A DNA stretch of 64,000 bases from Patella vulgata (taxonomy: Eukaryota > Mollusca > Gastropoda > Patellidae). The position numbers and the translations under genes were made by a program. The notes beneath the pieces were generated by a model, which searched no databases, was not told where the DNA came from, and saw only the letters and a list, made by a program, of their open reading frames with translations. Where the stretch lies: assembly GCF_932274485.2 (NCBI RefSeq), contig NC_065885.2, forward strand, positions 35,477,062 through 35,541,061. Reading direction: 5' to 3'. This document shows, one piece after another, positions 1 to 13,200 of this stretch (position 1 is its first letter; each line of letters begins with the position of its first letter).

Positions 1-2
1 TT

Positions 3-401
3 GTCCAAGGGAACTTAAATGCTGTCCAGTACAGGGATCAGATTTTGCAACCTGTTCTTCTTTCGTTTATGCAGGGACATGGGCCTGGACTAACGTTTCA
101 ACAAGACAATGCTCGACCCCATACAGCAATTGCTACCCAGAATTTTTTAAGAAATGGCGGTGTCCAAGTCCTGGATTGGCCGTCGCTTAGCCCCGACCTT
201 AATCCTATTGAACACATCTGGGACGAACTGGGTCGCCGTGTTCGTCAGCAAGTGAATCCACCACTGACGTTGCAGGACCTTCAACATGCTCTTGCTGAGC
301 AGTGGCAACGTCTTCCTCGGGTAGTGTTTACTAATGTTCTGAGATCCATGAGAAGACGTGTGGCAGTACGAGACGCTAGAGGAGGCCACAACCGTTACTA
401 A
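3..401 (+). CDS. Tc1-like (DD34E) transposase, C-terminal part
   Basis: The reading frame is already open at the window edge and ends with a TAA at 399-401. The visible part is the C-terminal third of a Tc1/mariner DDE transposase: QQDNARPHTA carries the second catalytic Asp, and SPDLNPIEHIW carries the catalytic Glu with exactly 34 residues between them, the Tc1 DD34E spacing. It ends in the usual basic stretch and GGHNRY. The enzyme cuts and pastes its own element into TA sites. The N-terminal helix-turn-helix and first Asp would lie left of base 1, so intactness cannot be judged. It differs clearly from the transposase at 30549-31568, so it is another family. No terminal repeat could be assigned because only one end is visible. 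Confidence 0.85.
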   Translation, partial: VQGNLNAVQYRDQILQPVLLSFMQGHGPGLTFQQDNARPHTAIATQNFLRNGGVQVLDWPSLSPDLNPIEHIWDELGRRVRQQVNPPLTLQDLQHALAEQWQRLPRVVFTNVLRSMRRRVAVRDARGGHNRY

Positions 402-599
402 ACACTTTATTCCGATTGTTCTCCAAGTCTGTGAATTTCATTTTGGGGGGTACTGTGACATCATGAACGTTATCAATGTCAAGGACTTTCTGCAAGACGT
501 ATTCTTGCTTTCTGTTGATGTCAAGGTCGTCTGTGCACAACATAACACTAAAATAGTTGCCTTGAACCAAATATTAAAAATCTAGTCCCCAAAATCCTG

Positions 600-1085
600 A
601 GTATCAAGTTTTTAAATTGGCTGAGTATATAATAGGTTAATTTTTTTTACAAAGTTTCATGAAGATATCTTGAATATTTATGAGATATGGTCCGGAAACA
701 AATTGTACACCAATCTAAATACAAATTTGTTTCCATGGAAACACAAAAAATACTAATCCCAGAAATTCCTAAATAGCAATAGACACATCTGCTATAATAC
801 ATGTAGGTTAATGTTTGTACAAAGTTTCATGAAGATATCTTGAATGGTTTTTTTTAGAAATACTCAGGAAACAAAATTGTACACCAAAAACTATGTCAAC
901 TTTGTTTCCATGGAAACACAAAACAAAATAAATCCCAGAAATTCCTAAATAGCAAAAGGCACAACTATAGTAACAGGTTGGTGTGTGTACTAAGTTTCAG
1001 AAAGATATCTTGAACGGTTTATGAGAAATGCTCCAGAAACCAAATCGGGACTGACGGATGGACCCCATTTCAATATCCCTCCCTA
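600..1085. repeat. Three ~170-bp tandem units plus a unique tail
   Basis: The phrase CAAAGTTTCATGAAGATATC begins near 650 and recurs near 820; a diverged form (CTAAGTTTCAGAAAGATATC) sits near 990. Each is followed by a block ending in a diverged TTTGTTTCCATGGAAACAC and CCCAGAAATTCCTAAATAGC. The array ends with a unique tail around 1045-1085. It reads like a dispersed non-coding repeat with internal tandem units. No coding capacity was seen. Confidence 0.7.
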
Positions 1086-1239
1086 ACTTCGTTCAGCGCT
1101 GGATAATAACAGATCTGTTGATCCACTCAACACACCCATCTCCCCAATTCAGAAACAAAAGACAATTGGTACAAGTCCATTTTTTTTAATCACCCAAATC
1201 AACTGGTTTTAGCACCCAAATTAAAACTGCATTACTTAC

Positions 1240-4200
1240 TGTACTTCTTTTTCTAAGAAATGCATCTGCTTCATCAACAAACAGTAAAACGCTGAAACAA
1301 GAAGTGAAAAGTATCAGACCAAAGAATAGTTATGAGATTTTCCTAATCAAGATATATTAGTAAGTGTCAGGAAATTCTAATAAAGAAATAAATTTATGAT
1401 AATTTTTATACTGATCCTATTTAGTTCATTAAAGGACAATATTGGTGCTAGTCATTATCACATGTGATAGAACACATTCCAAATATAAATGAAATGAAAT
1501 GAAATGAAATGGGGTTTAACGTCCTACTGTTTTGCTCCGAACTGGGCTAATAAAGACGGGCATACGCCATACAGTGTGCTATGAGGGAAATTTTGCCCGG
1601 ACAGCGGCACTACGGCCTACTCTTATATCGAATTCCAACTGTCAAGGGATCTTTTACGTGCACGCCAATGTGTACACGGGACCTCGGTTTTTCGTCTCAT
1701 CCGAATGACTAGACAGCTGTCCTTGTCAGGCCCCCCGTCCTGCATCACTGACAAGGGGGAACCACGCCGGAAAATCGGGATGAACTTTCTCGGCCAATGC
1801 AGGGATCGAACACCCGACCTCCAGGCTAGCGAGCCAGCGCCTTACCCACTTAGCCACCAAGATCCCCATTCCAAATATAATTTTAACACAGAGATCGTTG
1901 CTACGATAGCTGAATAATACAGATTTCCTGAATCGGAAGTGACGAACGCCAAAGGAAAACACGAGTCATGCCTCTATATAACTGACTATTGTGACGAGTG
2001 ATAACAGATACACGGCCGAATTTCTGCTCACTAATAATTCCTTCGAAGACCAAAAGTTATTATACGGGACTGTAAGAGGATACCTGACAATTTAATAAAG
2101 TAATTGAATGTCATTAGATAAGAGAACACAAGAAAAATAGAAATAGTCCGTACATTCCCTTGTTTATTCATTCTATACCTTATAAAAACATGGTAATGCA
2201 CGGACTTTTTCTGTTTTTCTTTTGTGTTCTCTTATCTAGTGGCAGTCAATTCTTTTTATGAATTGTCAGATATCCTCTCACGGTCTCATCCAACAACTTT
2301 TGGTCTTGGAAGGAATTATTAGTGATCAGAAATTTCCCCATGTATCTGTTATCACTCGTCACTTCAGTCAGTTATATAGAGGGATGCCTCGTGTTTTCCT
2401 TTGGCGTTTGTCACTTCCAATTCAGGAAACCTGTATTACTCAGCTGTCGTAGCAATGATCTCTGTGTTAAAATTATATTTGGAACGTGTTTAATTAGCTC
2501 TATCACATATGTGATAATGACTGACACCAATATTTTCTTTTAAAAAGAACTAGACTGCTTTAATTTGGGACAAAATTAAAACTGTTGATTGCATTCTTCA
2601 AAATAACACATCAGATGAACCTCAAATTATATTTTGAACCAATTCAAAAAGATCAGACCCCTCTAAATTAAGAGCTCAAAATTCACAGGGAAATGTTTTA
2701 TTATATAATTTACTTACCCTCTCCTACTTGTCTGAGCCCAATCAAAAACTTTATGCATGGCTGTTACCCCTTCTTTTCCCATTGGAGCTACGTCACCACC
2801 AGTCATTATCGCATAATCCATTCCTGAGTGCCTGGCTAAACTCTGTTAAAAAGTCAAAATTTCTGCATATTAATTGCTTTATATGGTTGAAATAAAAGAT
2901 AAATTATAGCCAATTAGATTCGACTAATCTGAATATGAGCAAGACTTCCATTTTGTCGTGTAAAGTCAGGTTCAGATTTCTATTCTTTTTTTTGATTTTT
3001 AAAAAGATAATAGGTAGAGATCTGTGCCAAAAAATGATGGAATGATCTTGCAAAAAAGTTACAAGTCCTAGAAATAGATAAAAAGATAGGGTTGAATACC
3101 CACTAAACTAAAGTTGGTCTGACCACGAAAGAGCAAAAATCTAATGTAAGTATAGCCCATGGTTACTATATCAACTTTACGACAAGTTCACACCAATCTG
3201 GTTAAAATTCAGTCGGCTGTTAACGTTTAAGTGTCCGACACGCCAAAACGCTTTTCGATTTTTCAATTACGACCTTAATCCGGTTGATTGGCTGGTGACG
3301 TCACAGGCACTACACATAGGATATACATTATCTATACAATATCTCACTGTCTGTACAATATAGCACTATCAATACACACAACAAGTTGACAAGCGTCTAT
3401 TGACGGTCCAATTACCACATGACTGGCCTAATCATAATCACCGAATTATCGTCTTTCATTGGTATAGATTAGACATTTGTGTTCGGAATATTTTAGAGTG
3501 AATTTAAAATGCTGTATCATGCCTTAGATCAATTTAAGCTGCCTTTGTTTAAATAGGCCACGTGTCAAATGAAGACAACTCAAGAAATTAGCGCATTTAC
3601 CGGTAATTTGGATAACCCAGTAATACTCGATATCCCAAACTTAAGTACAGAAATAAAAATGGTGCCAGTCATTTGTCGATATATTCATTATTAGCTATAT
3701 ATAATAATAATAACCATTTCTATACATAAAGAACAACTTTTATCATAATTCCATTTGAAATTTACAGTGAATATGGAATTTTCCAATGACTATGCATAAC
3801 ATGTACAATAGATCGCACTCATTTCTCTGCCAATCAACGCTGGGAACCTTATTACCATGTACCGTTCCATGTACTATGGGTGTAGTAAATGATGTAAAAC
3901 TTCGGCGCGAAAATTGCACGGGATCATACGTGGAGTTCCTGGTGCCGTTTGGTGAGTGATTAAACTGTCAATGCAATTGTAAAATACTTTTATTATAAAG
4001 AAGATAAACGATTTTAGACATTATAACCTTATCGTATCAAAAACGTTGATCCATCCATCAATTAAATGTTGTTTAAACGCCAATCAACAAATAATACAAG
4101 GCTACTTGATTACAAAAACACCGGTGAGCAATAATTATTGGGTAAATAGTAATTATAAACAACTGATGAGTAAAACTTAATTATTTTATACAATTAATGT

Positions 4201-7200
4201 GAGTGTGTGTACGATTCTACCATTAGTTCGTTCGTGAGGTATTACGCACACGTTCCGCTTAGAATGATGTCTTTGATCTGGCCGGCGTAAAAAAAGATAA
4301 TTACCTAATCAACATTCTTAATCCCACTAACACTCACTGCTAACACCAACGTGTAAATTAATTTATGACCCATGCCTGTATAACTTTTATAGTGGGATTG
4401 ATTAATTAATGACAGATATTAACGACACTACACTTTATGTTGAAAAGCGAAGTGCTCGCAGTAAAAACCACATTGCTGGACCCGTATATTATTTACATAT
4501 TAAAAGTGTTCGTCCAATAAGTTCCATATTTTAAAAAAAATAATTAAAGATACATTATGGAAGATTTTTATAGAGAGTTGGCCATTCTTGCTATAACAGT
4601 TCAAAAGTAGATGATGAAAGAAGAATATATTGAAATATTCAGTCAAATTACTTTATTCTGAACATAGTTATCATCGTTGTAATATTTGCCTAGAAATGGT
4701 AGCGAATTGTGTCTTCACCTTCGCTGACCGTTTGATTGACAGGCGTTAACTCCACCTACATATCTCGATTATCAAGTAAAGTTTTCAATGGCATACCGAA
4801 ACGCTTTACAGTGGCCTCGCTAAGTACCAGGGGGCAACTGTAAAAAAAAATGCAAACAGCAACTGGGGGGGGTGGGGGGGTGTCTGCCAGCCAAAAAAAG
4901 TGCATTTCCGGGTAAGAAAATTGGGTGGTCTAACTGAGTTCTGCAAGAAAAAAAGCATTTCCGGGTAAGAAAATTGGGTGGTCTAACAGAGTTCTGAAAG
5001 AAAAAAAAAGCATTTCCGGGTAAGAAAATTGGGTGGTCTAACAGAGTTCTGAAAGAAAAAAAAAGCATTTCCGGGTAAGAAAATTGGGTGGTCTAACAGA
5101 GTTCTGAAAGAAAATTGCATGAAACAGGATACAAAGTGTTTCAGTTCATATCAATAACAACTCCATCAAAATAAAATCGTATTTTAGACCGTATTCAAAA
5201 TTAAAATGCTTGAGTCTTGGGTCGCTGGTAAATAAATTATGAAAGAAAATGCTATTCGAATATTTCAAATAAAATATTTTTAACGTTTGAAGATTTTAAA
5301 AAAGATTAGTAAATTAGCCATAGTGTGGCCTTTTTGACCGGTAGTGCCAGTCGTGAATGAATTATTTACGGCCTGTTAACCGAGACTACACAGGGATAAC
5401 TCTTGGCAACAACCGGCAACAATGATGGCTACACTTTCGAAGTTTTGATAACTTTAACATGGGTGAGTTTTTAGCCTTTATTATTTTATTTGCAGACCGT
5501 CAACACCATTTTAATGCTAGTTCTTGCTCAGAGAAGAGCAGTTCTTGCATACACCCCTCAGAATACCCTATAAAACTATGTGATGCCTAGGATTCAAGTG
5601 GTTGCATGTATATCGTTCTGACGTGTTGTCAATCATTGTCATTGTCAATTTTAGCATAATTTCCTGTTATCCTAGGCCCAAATCAGCTGCTATTTCACCT
5701 CCCCTAGTGACTATATTTTCAAACAATTTCTTGAGACTAATGACTCATTATCAGGCTGATCATGTTATTCAGAATTTGGGCAAACTTTGATTTAAATTGT
5801 CCACTTTAAAGTAAACACTGCAGAGTGCAAAAAAAAAAAAAAAAAATTGTCCACACTGCTTAGTTACGAATAATTTATGATGCCTGTATATGACTGATTT
5901 TCTTCTGTTTTATATATTTCAGAGATGTGTTTGGATGAAGTTTGAAAAAAGTGTGATGGTCAATTGAGCAGAATTTCTTGAAGATATTAGTCAATATAGA
6001 TTTGAGTTGAGGAAGATGACTGAGCACAAAATGAAAAAAAAGTACACTGTAATATGTATATACGCAGTTATTCGCCTTGCTAAAACAGGGGGTGTTATAT
6101 ATTGTCCAATCGACAGAGTCTAATCCACCAATCAAAACGCAAGATTCACCCGTAAGCATGTTACAATTTACAATGCCGTGTCGATACTGTTTTTTTCCCT
6201 GTCTCGGAGGTGGTGTTGGGTAACTATGTTTTTAGGACAAGTGTGATACTTAAGTGAATGGTGAACTTTGTATCATAAGGTGAGGACTGTGATTAACTTT
6301 ATAATTCCTCCGGGAAAGTGAACTTTAATTTCATGAAAACCCATGCTTTCTAACATGGCGGATCTCCATAGACATCGTGAACTCTGAACCGTGAACTCTG
6401 TGAACCGTGAACTCTGTGAACCATGAACTCTGTGAACTGTGAATTCCGTGACTCGTGACCTCTAATTATTGAATTAGAACTGTCAACAAAGAAAACTGTC
6501 AACTTATTTATGTTAGTACTGTAACTCCTGTTTCTTGTATATGTTTATTTACATAAATATTCATTAATATTTCAAAGCCTTATCATTTCATTCAAGTGTT
6601 ATCCCGTGATTTGATCAACTGTTGTCCTGTCAATTTGGTTTGCCAGCCCACTCAGAATAAACACATCGCGTGGAGAGGGTCAACATCTTTTTTACCCACA
6701 ACACCGCAGCGTGCCGAGATGAGATTTTGGTAATCTTTTACTTCTTCACACTCTGGTCAAAATTGGTCAACCTGTGATCAGTAGATTTGAGTGGATATGG
6801 GAAAGCACAATAAATGAATAGGTACAAGCCTAAGTTCATATATTTTAGCCTGTCTCTGCATATGGGCAGTCTTAGACTATCTTTGCTAATAATTCAGACT
6901 CATAATTTTGTCGAACATCAACTCAATAGAAATACTGTATTTATAACATATCGTCTTGTCATTTGTTCTATTGCTCAGCCTTTTAGTAGTTAGGTATTGC
7001 ACATACTTTTGGTCTAAAATGAGATATTTCAAGAAACACATTTTCTTGCACAAGATTTTAGGGTGGTCTAATAAGCAACTGTGAGGAACATATTTTCTTG
7101 CGCATGATTTTTGGGTGGTCAATTAAGCAACTGTGAAGAACACATTTTATTGCGCAAGATTTTAGGGTGGTCTTTCTTAAAAATGATGGTGCATATTTTT

Positions 7201-10200
7201 TTACGCAAGATTTTAATGGGTAGGTGGTCTACCCAGGTCCAGTGCATATTTTTCGACTTGAGGTATGATGTTTTTTTTACTACTGCCCCCCGTAAGTACA
7301 CTCTATCATTTAGCCTCGATCTAACTGATGTATTTTCATCAGGTTATCCCTTATTTGATTTAATCAATTAGTAAAATCCTATTTAAATCCGAGCTCTAGC
7401 CGAGCCATCCGTGGGTCTACAGAGTTGATTTTGGTCTTGTTGTTTAAATAAAGATCTAATTTATAATTTCTATAAAATCTGAAGCCTAAATTAAGACTTG
7501 CAATAATCAGATTTAACTCTTGCATAATGCATGTTTAAGAGTTCAAGACTTCAAAGTTTAAAAGTTGTAGGCACTCTAAATTGGATCTTAAATTAAAATG
7601 AATTACAAAACAAATTATTCCGTAGTCAGGCGTTAAAGAATACACACGCCGGCTGTATATAGGTAATTAAGGAATAAACATTCCGAATGCATTCGGTCAC
7701 TGTGACGTCACTGGCGTCTGAGGGGATTAAGAGTGTTTTCGATAATTGCCAAGGTCTATTTCTACGACTTTGAGTGAAGATAGCTGAATTAATTTCAACC
7801 AGATTGGTGTGAACTTGCCGTAAAGTGGATATAGTAACCATTGGCTACACGCATTAAAAAGTTTCTTCCCCCATCTTATCTGCACTTTAAGTAGTCCAAC
7901 TTGGCATATGAATGCATCTTCCACAGAACTGTAACAGTTGTACTGACCCTAGCTTTTTAATAAAAGCCACATTTTATACCCCATGTCTGCACCATAAAAT
8001 CACAAATTTCAACATTAATATTCTGTTGATTTCATTTTGTTTGTGTTTGAGAGAATTGATCTGTGGTGCATTTACGTGACTGTGATTACGTCAGTCTCAC
8101 ATATTATTGTCTTGATCTGATGTAGTTACATTCAGAATTGCAAGATTAAAGTGTATCTCTCAAACAAGACTTACAATCATTCAATTATAAAAAGCTGTTG
8201 TGTAGTTTTCCAGCAATGTCTAAGCTCTGGACTAAGATACCAATGTTTGTTATATATTACAAGTACAGAACCATTCATATAAAATTCTTACCTTAGCAAA
8301 CATAGTCTTTCCTGTACCAGGTGGACCATACATTAAAATATTCCTGTAATAACCTTTGTTCTTTCTCGTATGTCTGGTAGCTATAGCAACGTCTCGTAAT
8401 CTCTCTTCTAATTGTGGCTGAAAATAGAAATCATAGTTAAGAAAGATGAAGATAAACACAATGCAATTCTTCAAATCAAATTGTTATTTTCTATGGTCAT
8501 CATGTAAAATACTAGGAAGGACTATTTAGCTTGGACGTCAACATTTCTCATTATTCTTATTCGATTGGCAATGTAACGGATTGGGCTTGAATATCTCGTT
8601 CACACAATATTTCTATGGTTACATATGCAATGCAGGTTAAGAGAATTTTGCACGGACAGCAGCATTTCTCCAACTTTTTTTGATTTCCAAATAACAAGGA
8701 TTTGAGTATATCTGAATGTTCCTTCTGTAACATGACAGGATTCGAACCTGGGACATCTTTAAATTCGCAACATCTATGGTTCTTTTATGTACATTCTAGT
8801 CGAGCGTGATTTTGAAATATTAAAACCGACTTGGATTAGTTTCTTTATCAGGCACTATCATTAACAAGCAGGAATTGGTTTTGAAAACTCATTGAGGTCC
8901 TTTTTGTGGAGATATAGAAATAAATAATAAATAAACTCACTTTTAATATGATACCTTGTAAAGCATCTTCAGGTTTTGTAGACAATTGTTTAACAGTCTA
9001 CAAATGAAAATCAACAAATAAATTATGAACCAAGGTAATGCTGTAAATGGAAAGTAGAGACAATTGTCAATAACCTGTTTCAACATACTATATATAGGGC
9101 AGTGGTAGTTCAATCTGTTTTGGGGGGTTGGATGGCCGAATGGTAAGTAGGTGCGCGCTGTATCATAAGGTCTGTCACTGAGTCAACTGGCTTTGTTTCG
9201 ATTCCACGGTTGTACATGACAAGGCATAGGGTCGCCTGTCCAACCTTGTGGGTTTTCTCCGGGTCCTCCAGTTTCCTCCCACTGCTAAAGATCCCTACGC
9301 ACAAGCAAATTATTGTAAAAAAACTGAACCATGTGTTAGTCCCGAAATGACATAGTTGGTGTTGAGTGGATGTTAAACCCCATTTCTCTCTCTCAATCTG
9401 TTTTGCTACTGTATGCATGGTGAATTGTATTGTTAAACACAGCAGTAACAACTGACAATATCCCTTAAAGGCATATATTTTTAATCGCTCTGTGACTAAT
9501 ATCTTGTTACCCATAATTTAGGACACAAAACCGAAATGTTACCTCCCCTGAGAGGCCATTTATCTGCAACAGCCATATTTTTAAACCACTTTTCATGATG
9601 CACTAACCCTACTTGCATTAAGAAACATAATATGTTTACCTTTATTGGATGCTTGATAGCTTCTAGAACTGTTAATCTGGATGTATCACGTACAAGTGAA
9701 GGTTTACCTAATCGTGATTCAACATATCTAGCAGCCACACCTGTTCCATATTTAGCAGCATATACGCCAATAGCTACTAATGTTAAACCAGCAGCCTGCA
9801 AAAGTTGACAAGATGAAAACGAAATAATCACATTGTCAAAAAAACTGGTAGTAAACATATTCGGTTACCTTGCTGCAATTAATGTACAAGGAAGTGTAGA
9901 CACCTTTTGCTAAAAACAGGCTACACTCAATTTCTAATGAGATTTAAAATAGACTTTGAGCTAAATGGTTTAGCAGACTACTAATCAAAAATACGAAGCA
10001 ATTATCGAGATTATTTGAAACCATGGCGCATTTCACCTAGTGTTAAAACAACACCTCACAGCCTTTGAATTCATGAGTATTAGCAGACATCTTCTAAAAG
10101 TGCAACACTTTCAAGGTCTCCCATCTTTACTTGTTCAATTTTATTCATTTACCAGTCATAAAATTATATTTCTCAATCATTGCAATGTCCGAACTAGGAC

Positions 10201-13200
10201 ATATCGATGAAGATATATGCAATATATATTTTATCAATTTCACTAAATGATAAGAGAAATACCAACATACCGATGCTGAAACTTTATCCCAATCATTTAT
10301 AAAAGCTTGAAATCCAGTTCCTAAAACAGATCCAGCTGTCCTGAAAAGTACCAGTCATAAATGATGCATTAACAGAAATATGAACTCTTGTCTCTAAGAA
10401 GATGTCACGGTATATTATTCTTGTACCATGTTAGAATCGGTATATCTGGTAGTACAGTTATACCACAGTTTTGAGTAAAGAATAGGTCATTCATCTTTGA
10501 CCGGCTAGGATGGATCTTAACCACACTCATTAAACCTAACCATGATTTGGAGAGAGAGAGAGAAATGGGGTTTAACTTCCACTCGACACAAACTGGGTCA
10601 TTTTGGGACTAACACATGGTTCAATTTTATTTCAATAATTCACTTGCTTGTAAGGTCTTTTGCAGTGGGAGGAAACCGCATGAGGTTGGACAGGCGACCC
10701 TACTCCTTGTCACGTACAACCGGGGAATCGAAACCACGCCAGTTGACTCAATGACAGGCCTTATGATCCAGCACACACTTGCCAACCATTCGACCATCCA
10801 ACCCCCTCCATGATTTGGAAGCTTTGCTTACATAAATTACAACTGAATAAGAAATCCACTTTTAAACTGAATGATTACATAAAGTTTACCATACTTAATT
10901 GATTCTAAAACTGTTTGTCGATTTTCAGCTGCTTTTAGACGAATTTGTTCTTTAATCAAATCTTGATTTTCACGATCTACTTTGGCTTTTCCAGACATCT
11001 CGGCCTCAATTCTTCTCATTTCATTTTTATGTCGAAGTTCAGCTTCATGTTCAATTGTGCCTGGGAAAATATAAAAAAAACTTTAGAGCTGTAAAAATTT
11101 GACAAAAAACACTTAAAGAGAGTGTATAAAAAAAGTTTGAACATCAAAAATGACCCAGCAACCATAAAAAATAAATTATGTATATATATACCTCTTCTCA
11201 TAGATTCTTGTTTTTGTACCGATTCTTCTTGCCTTCGTAAATTTTCTTCATTCGTCCTTGCCTATAAATCAATATAATCTAATCAAGCATGGATCCAGGA
11301 CTTTATGGGGATGGAGTGGGGACTGAGACTCATAAAGAGCACATTTTGTGTACCCGAGGCAAAGCGCTGCAAATTAGTTTGCCCTTGATGATGATAAAAT
11401 ACTACAAACTCACCAGAAAACAACCATTTGCCTTTGCAATTGACAGATTTTTAGTATATAGGTCATTATTTTGGGGTTCTGTTATTTTTCATTTGTAGCA
11501 CTCATATTTTTCTAGTTTTTTTCTTGGGTGTACCTGGATCTGCCCTTGTTGATAAAAGTATATATATATACTCGTCTGACACATTATATATGAACTTGAA
11601 TAGTTCTCTTCCTAAATGCAACCACAACTATCCCTTTTATCAATCGTATTTTCATATTCCGTTTTCTACCTATCCCACACAAGGAAATGTTATACATTTC
11701 ATAAAATACTTCCATCTTTTATTAAGATTTTTTTGAATTTGAAACAGAATTTAAGAAAAGAGCACTTTGTTGTTTTCTCAACATTAGTATGTGTAGTTTC
11801 ACCCCAACCCCTGTGTGTTTAATATGTATAATTTAACTCTAAACTAGCTTACCAGAATTATCTGGCAAAACAGCTCTATACATTAATTTGTTTTATAATA
11901 GTCAATGCTGTCTTAATGCAAGAGTATTCTTTGTATAATTTAATTCTTACCTGTTGAATTAGCTGATCATCATATCGTTTCCGAGCCAACTGATCTTGAT
12001 ACTGAGCTCTCTGTTGATGCTGTTTTGTTTCTTCACTGAGTGTTTTCCGCCTTTCCTCTTGTGATACTTTAGCCTGCTCAATTTTCAACTGTTCCATTTG
12101 AGCTTCCAGTTCCTTAGAAAAACATTAGAAGGATTAGAAATGAAATGACATGAGCTGATCAAGACGGGCTTATGGCATACAGTATTCTATGAGGGACATT
12201 GTGTCTGGACAGTGGCAGCCGCACTACGGTCAACTCTTATGCGCACCCCAATCTGTACAAGGGACCTCGGTTTTTCGTCAGATCCGACCAACTAGACACT
12301 GTCCTGCACCACTGGCATGGGGAAATGGCACTTGAAGGATTTTCTCAGAAAGCATCAGGATCAAACCTGAGACCTCCTGGTTAGCAAGCCATCAACCTTT
12401 AATCACTGAGCCACAGCGGCTTCAAGAGAGAGATTAGAAGTATTAGCAATAGTTTGCAGAAATCTATTAGGATTCTCCTGGTAGAAATCGGCAAGAATAT
12501 ATTGAATCCAAAGATCTGTTTACATAATTTATTGTCTAACAAGTGGCGGTTACAGGAGGTGGGTCGTAATATTCTCAAGTAAAGCTTGTCCATTCAAAAG
12601 ATTTGTAATCTAATGCTAGCCAATATAGGAGCTATATTTTAACAATTATAATGCGATATAATGCCATCTGACTACATATTGGGATATTTTAGTAAAAATG
12701 TCTTAACAATTAATGGGCAAAGGATAGATCCACAAGACAATGGCAAAATATATGTCTTTAGATTTATGAGCTATTTATTCCCAACATCTGGTTTTGCAAC
12801 ATGTAGATACATTATCATTATGTAGTCCACAAAAGATATCTCAAATTCATATGAAACATTATTATAGTGAAATCGACATACTTTGATTTGCTTCTGCCGA
12901 TCCATCTGAGCAGTTTGCTCTTGCATCTTTGTAAGATCCAATGCATCTTTGGCATGTTCTGGTTATGAAAAAGAAAAGACAAAATTACCAAAATATCAAC
13001 GTGTTTGTTTTTTCAAATTGCAAAAAAGATTATGAATTTCATATCAATTAAAAAGTCACGATCTATATATATATGAACTAAATTAAAAGATCATGTTTCT
13101 AGTTTTCATTAAAGGAGGCAAGTCTCTATAACTCTATATCATCCAGTCTTTGACATTGCAAACACGACTTATTGGTCAATTTAAATCAACAACGAAGTTG

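Larger units (their letters stand above)
3140..7860. repeat. Intronic segment bounded by ~170-bp inverted repeats
   Basis: The left end (about 3140-3310) and right end (about 7680-7860) match in reverse complement: GGTTACTATATC, then a diverged GTTCACACCAATCTGGTT block, then CTTAATCC and GTGACGTCAC at similar spacing. The segment fills most of the 5.4-kb ATAD3 intron 2843-8291 and has no long open frame. It could be one large non-coding element, or two copies of a smaller repeat in opposite orientation; the sequence does not decide. No target duplication was found. Confidence 0.55.

Noticed and set aside
4820-5068. 82-codon minus-strand frame with repeated peptide
   Set aside because: The repetition reflects the 56-bp tandem array in an intron, and no family is recognisable.
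5400-5470. ATG followed by GTGAGT, a possible first exon on the plus strand
   Set aside because: No partner exon with coding similarity was found, and it lies inside the repeat-filled ATAD3 intron.
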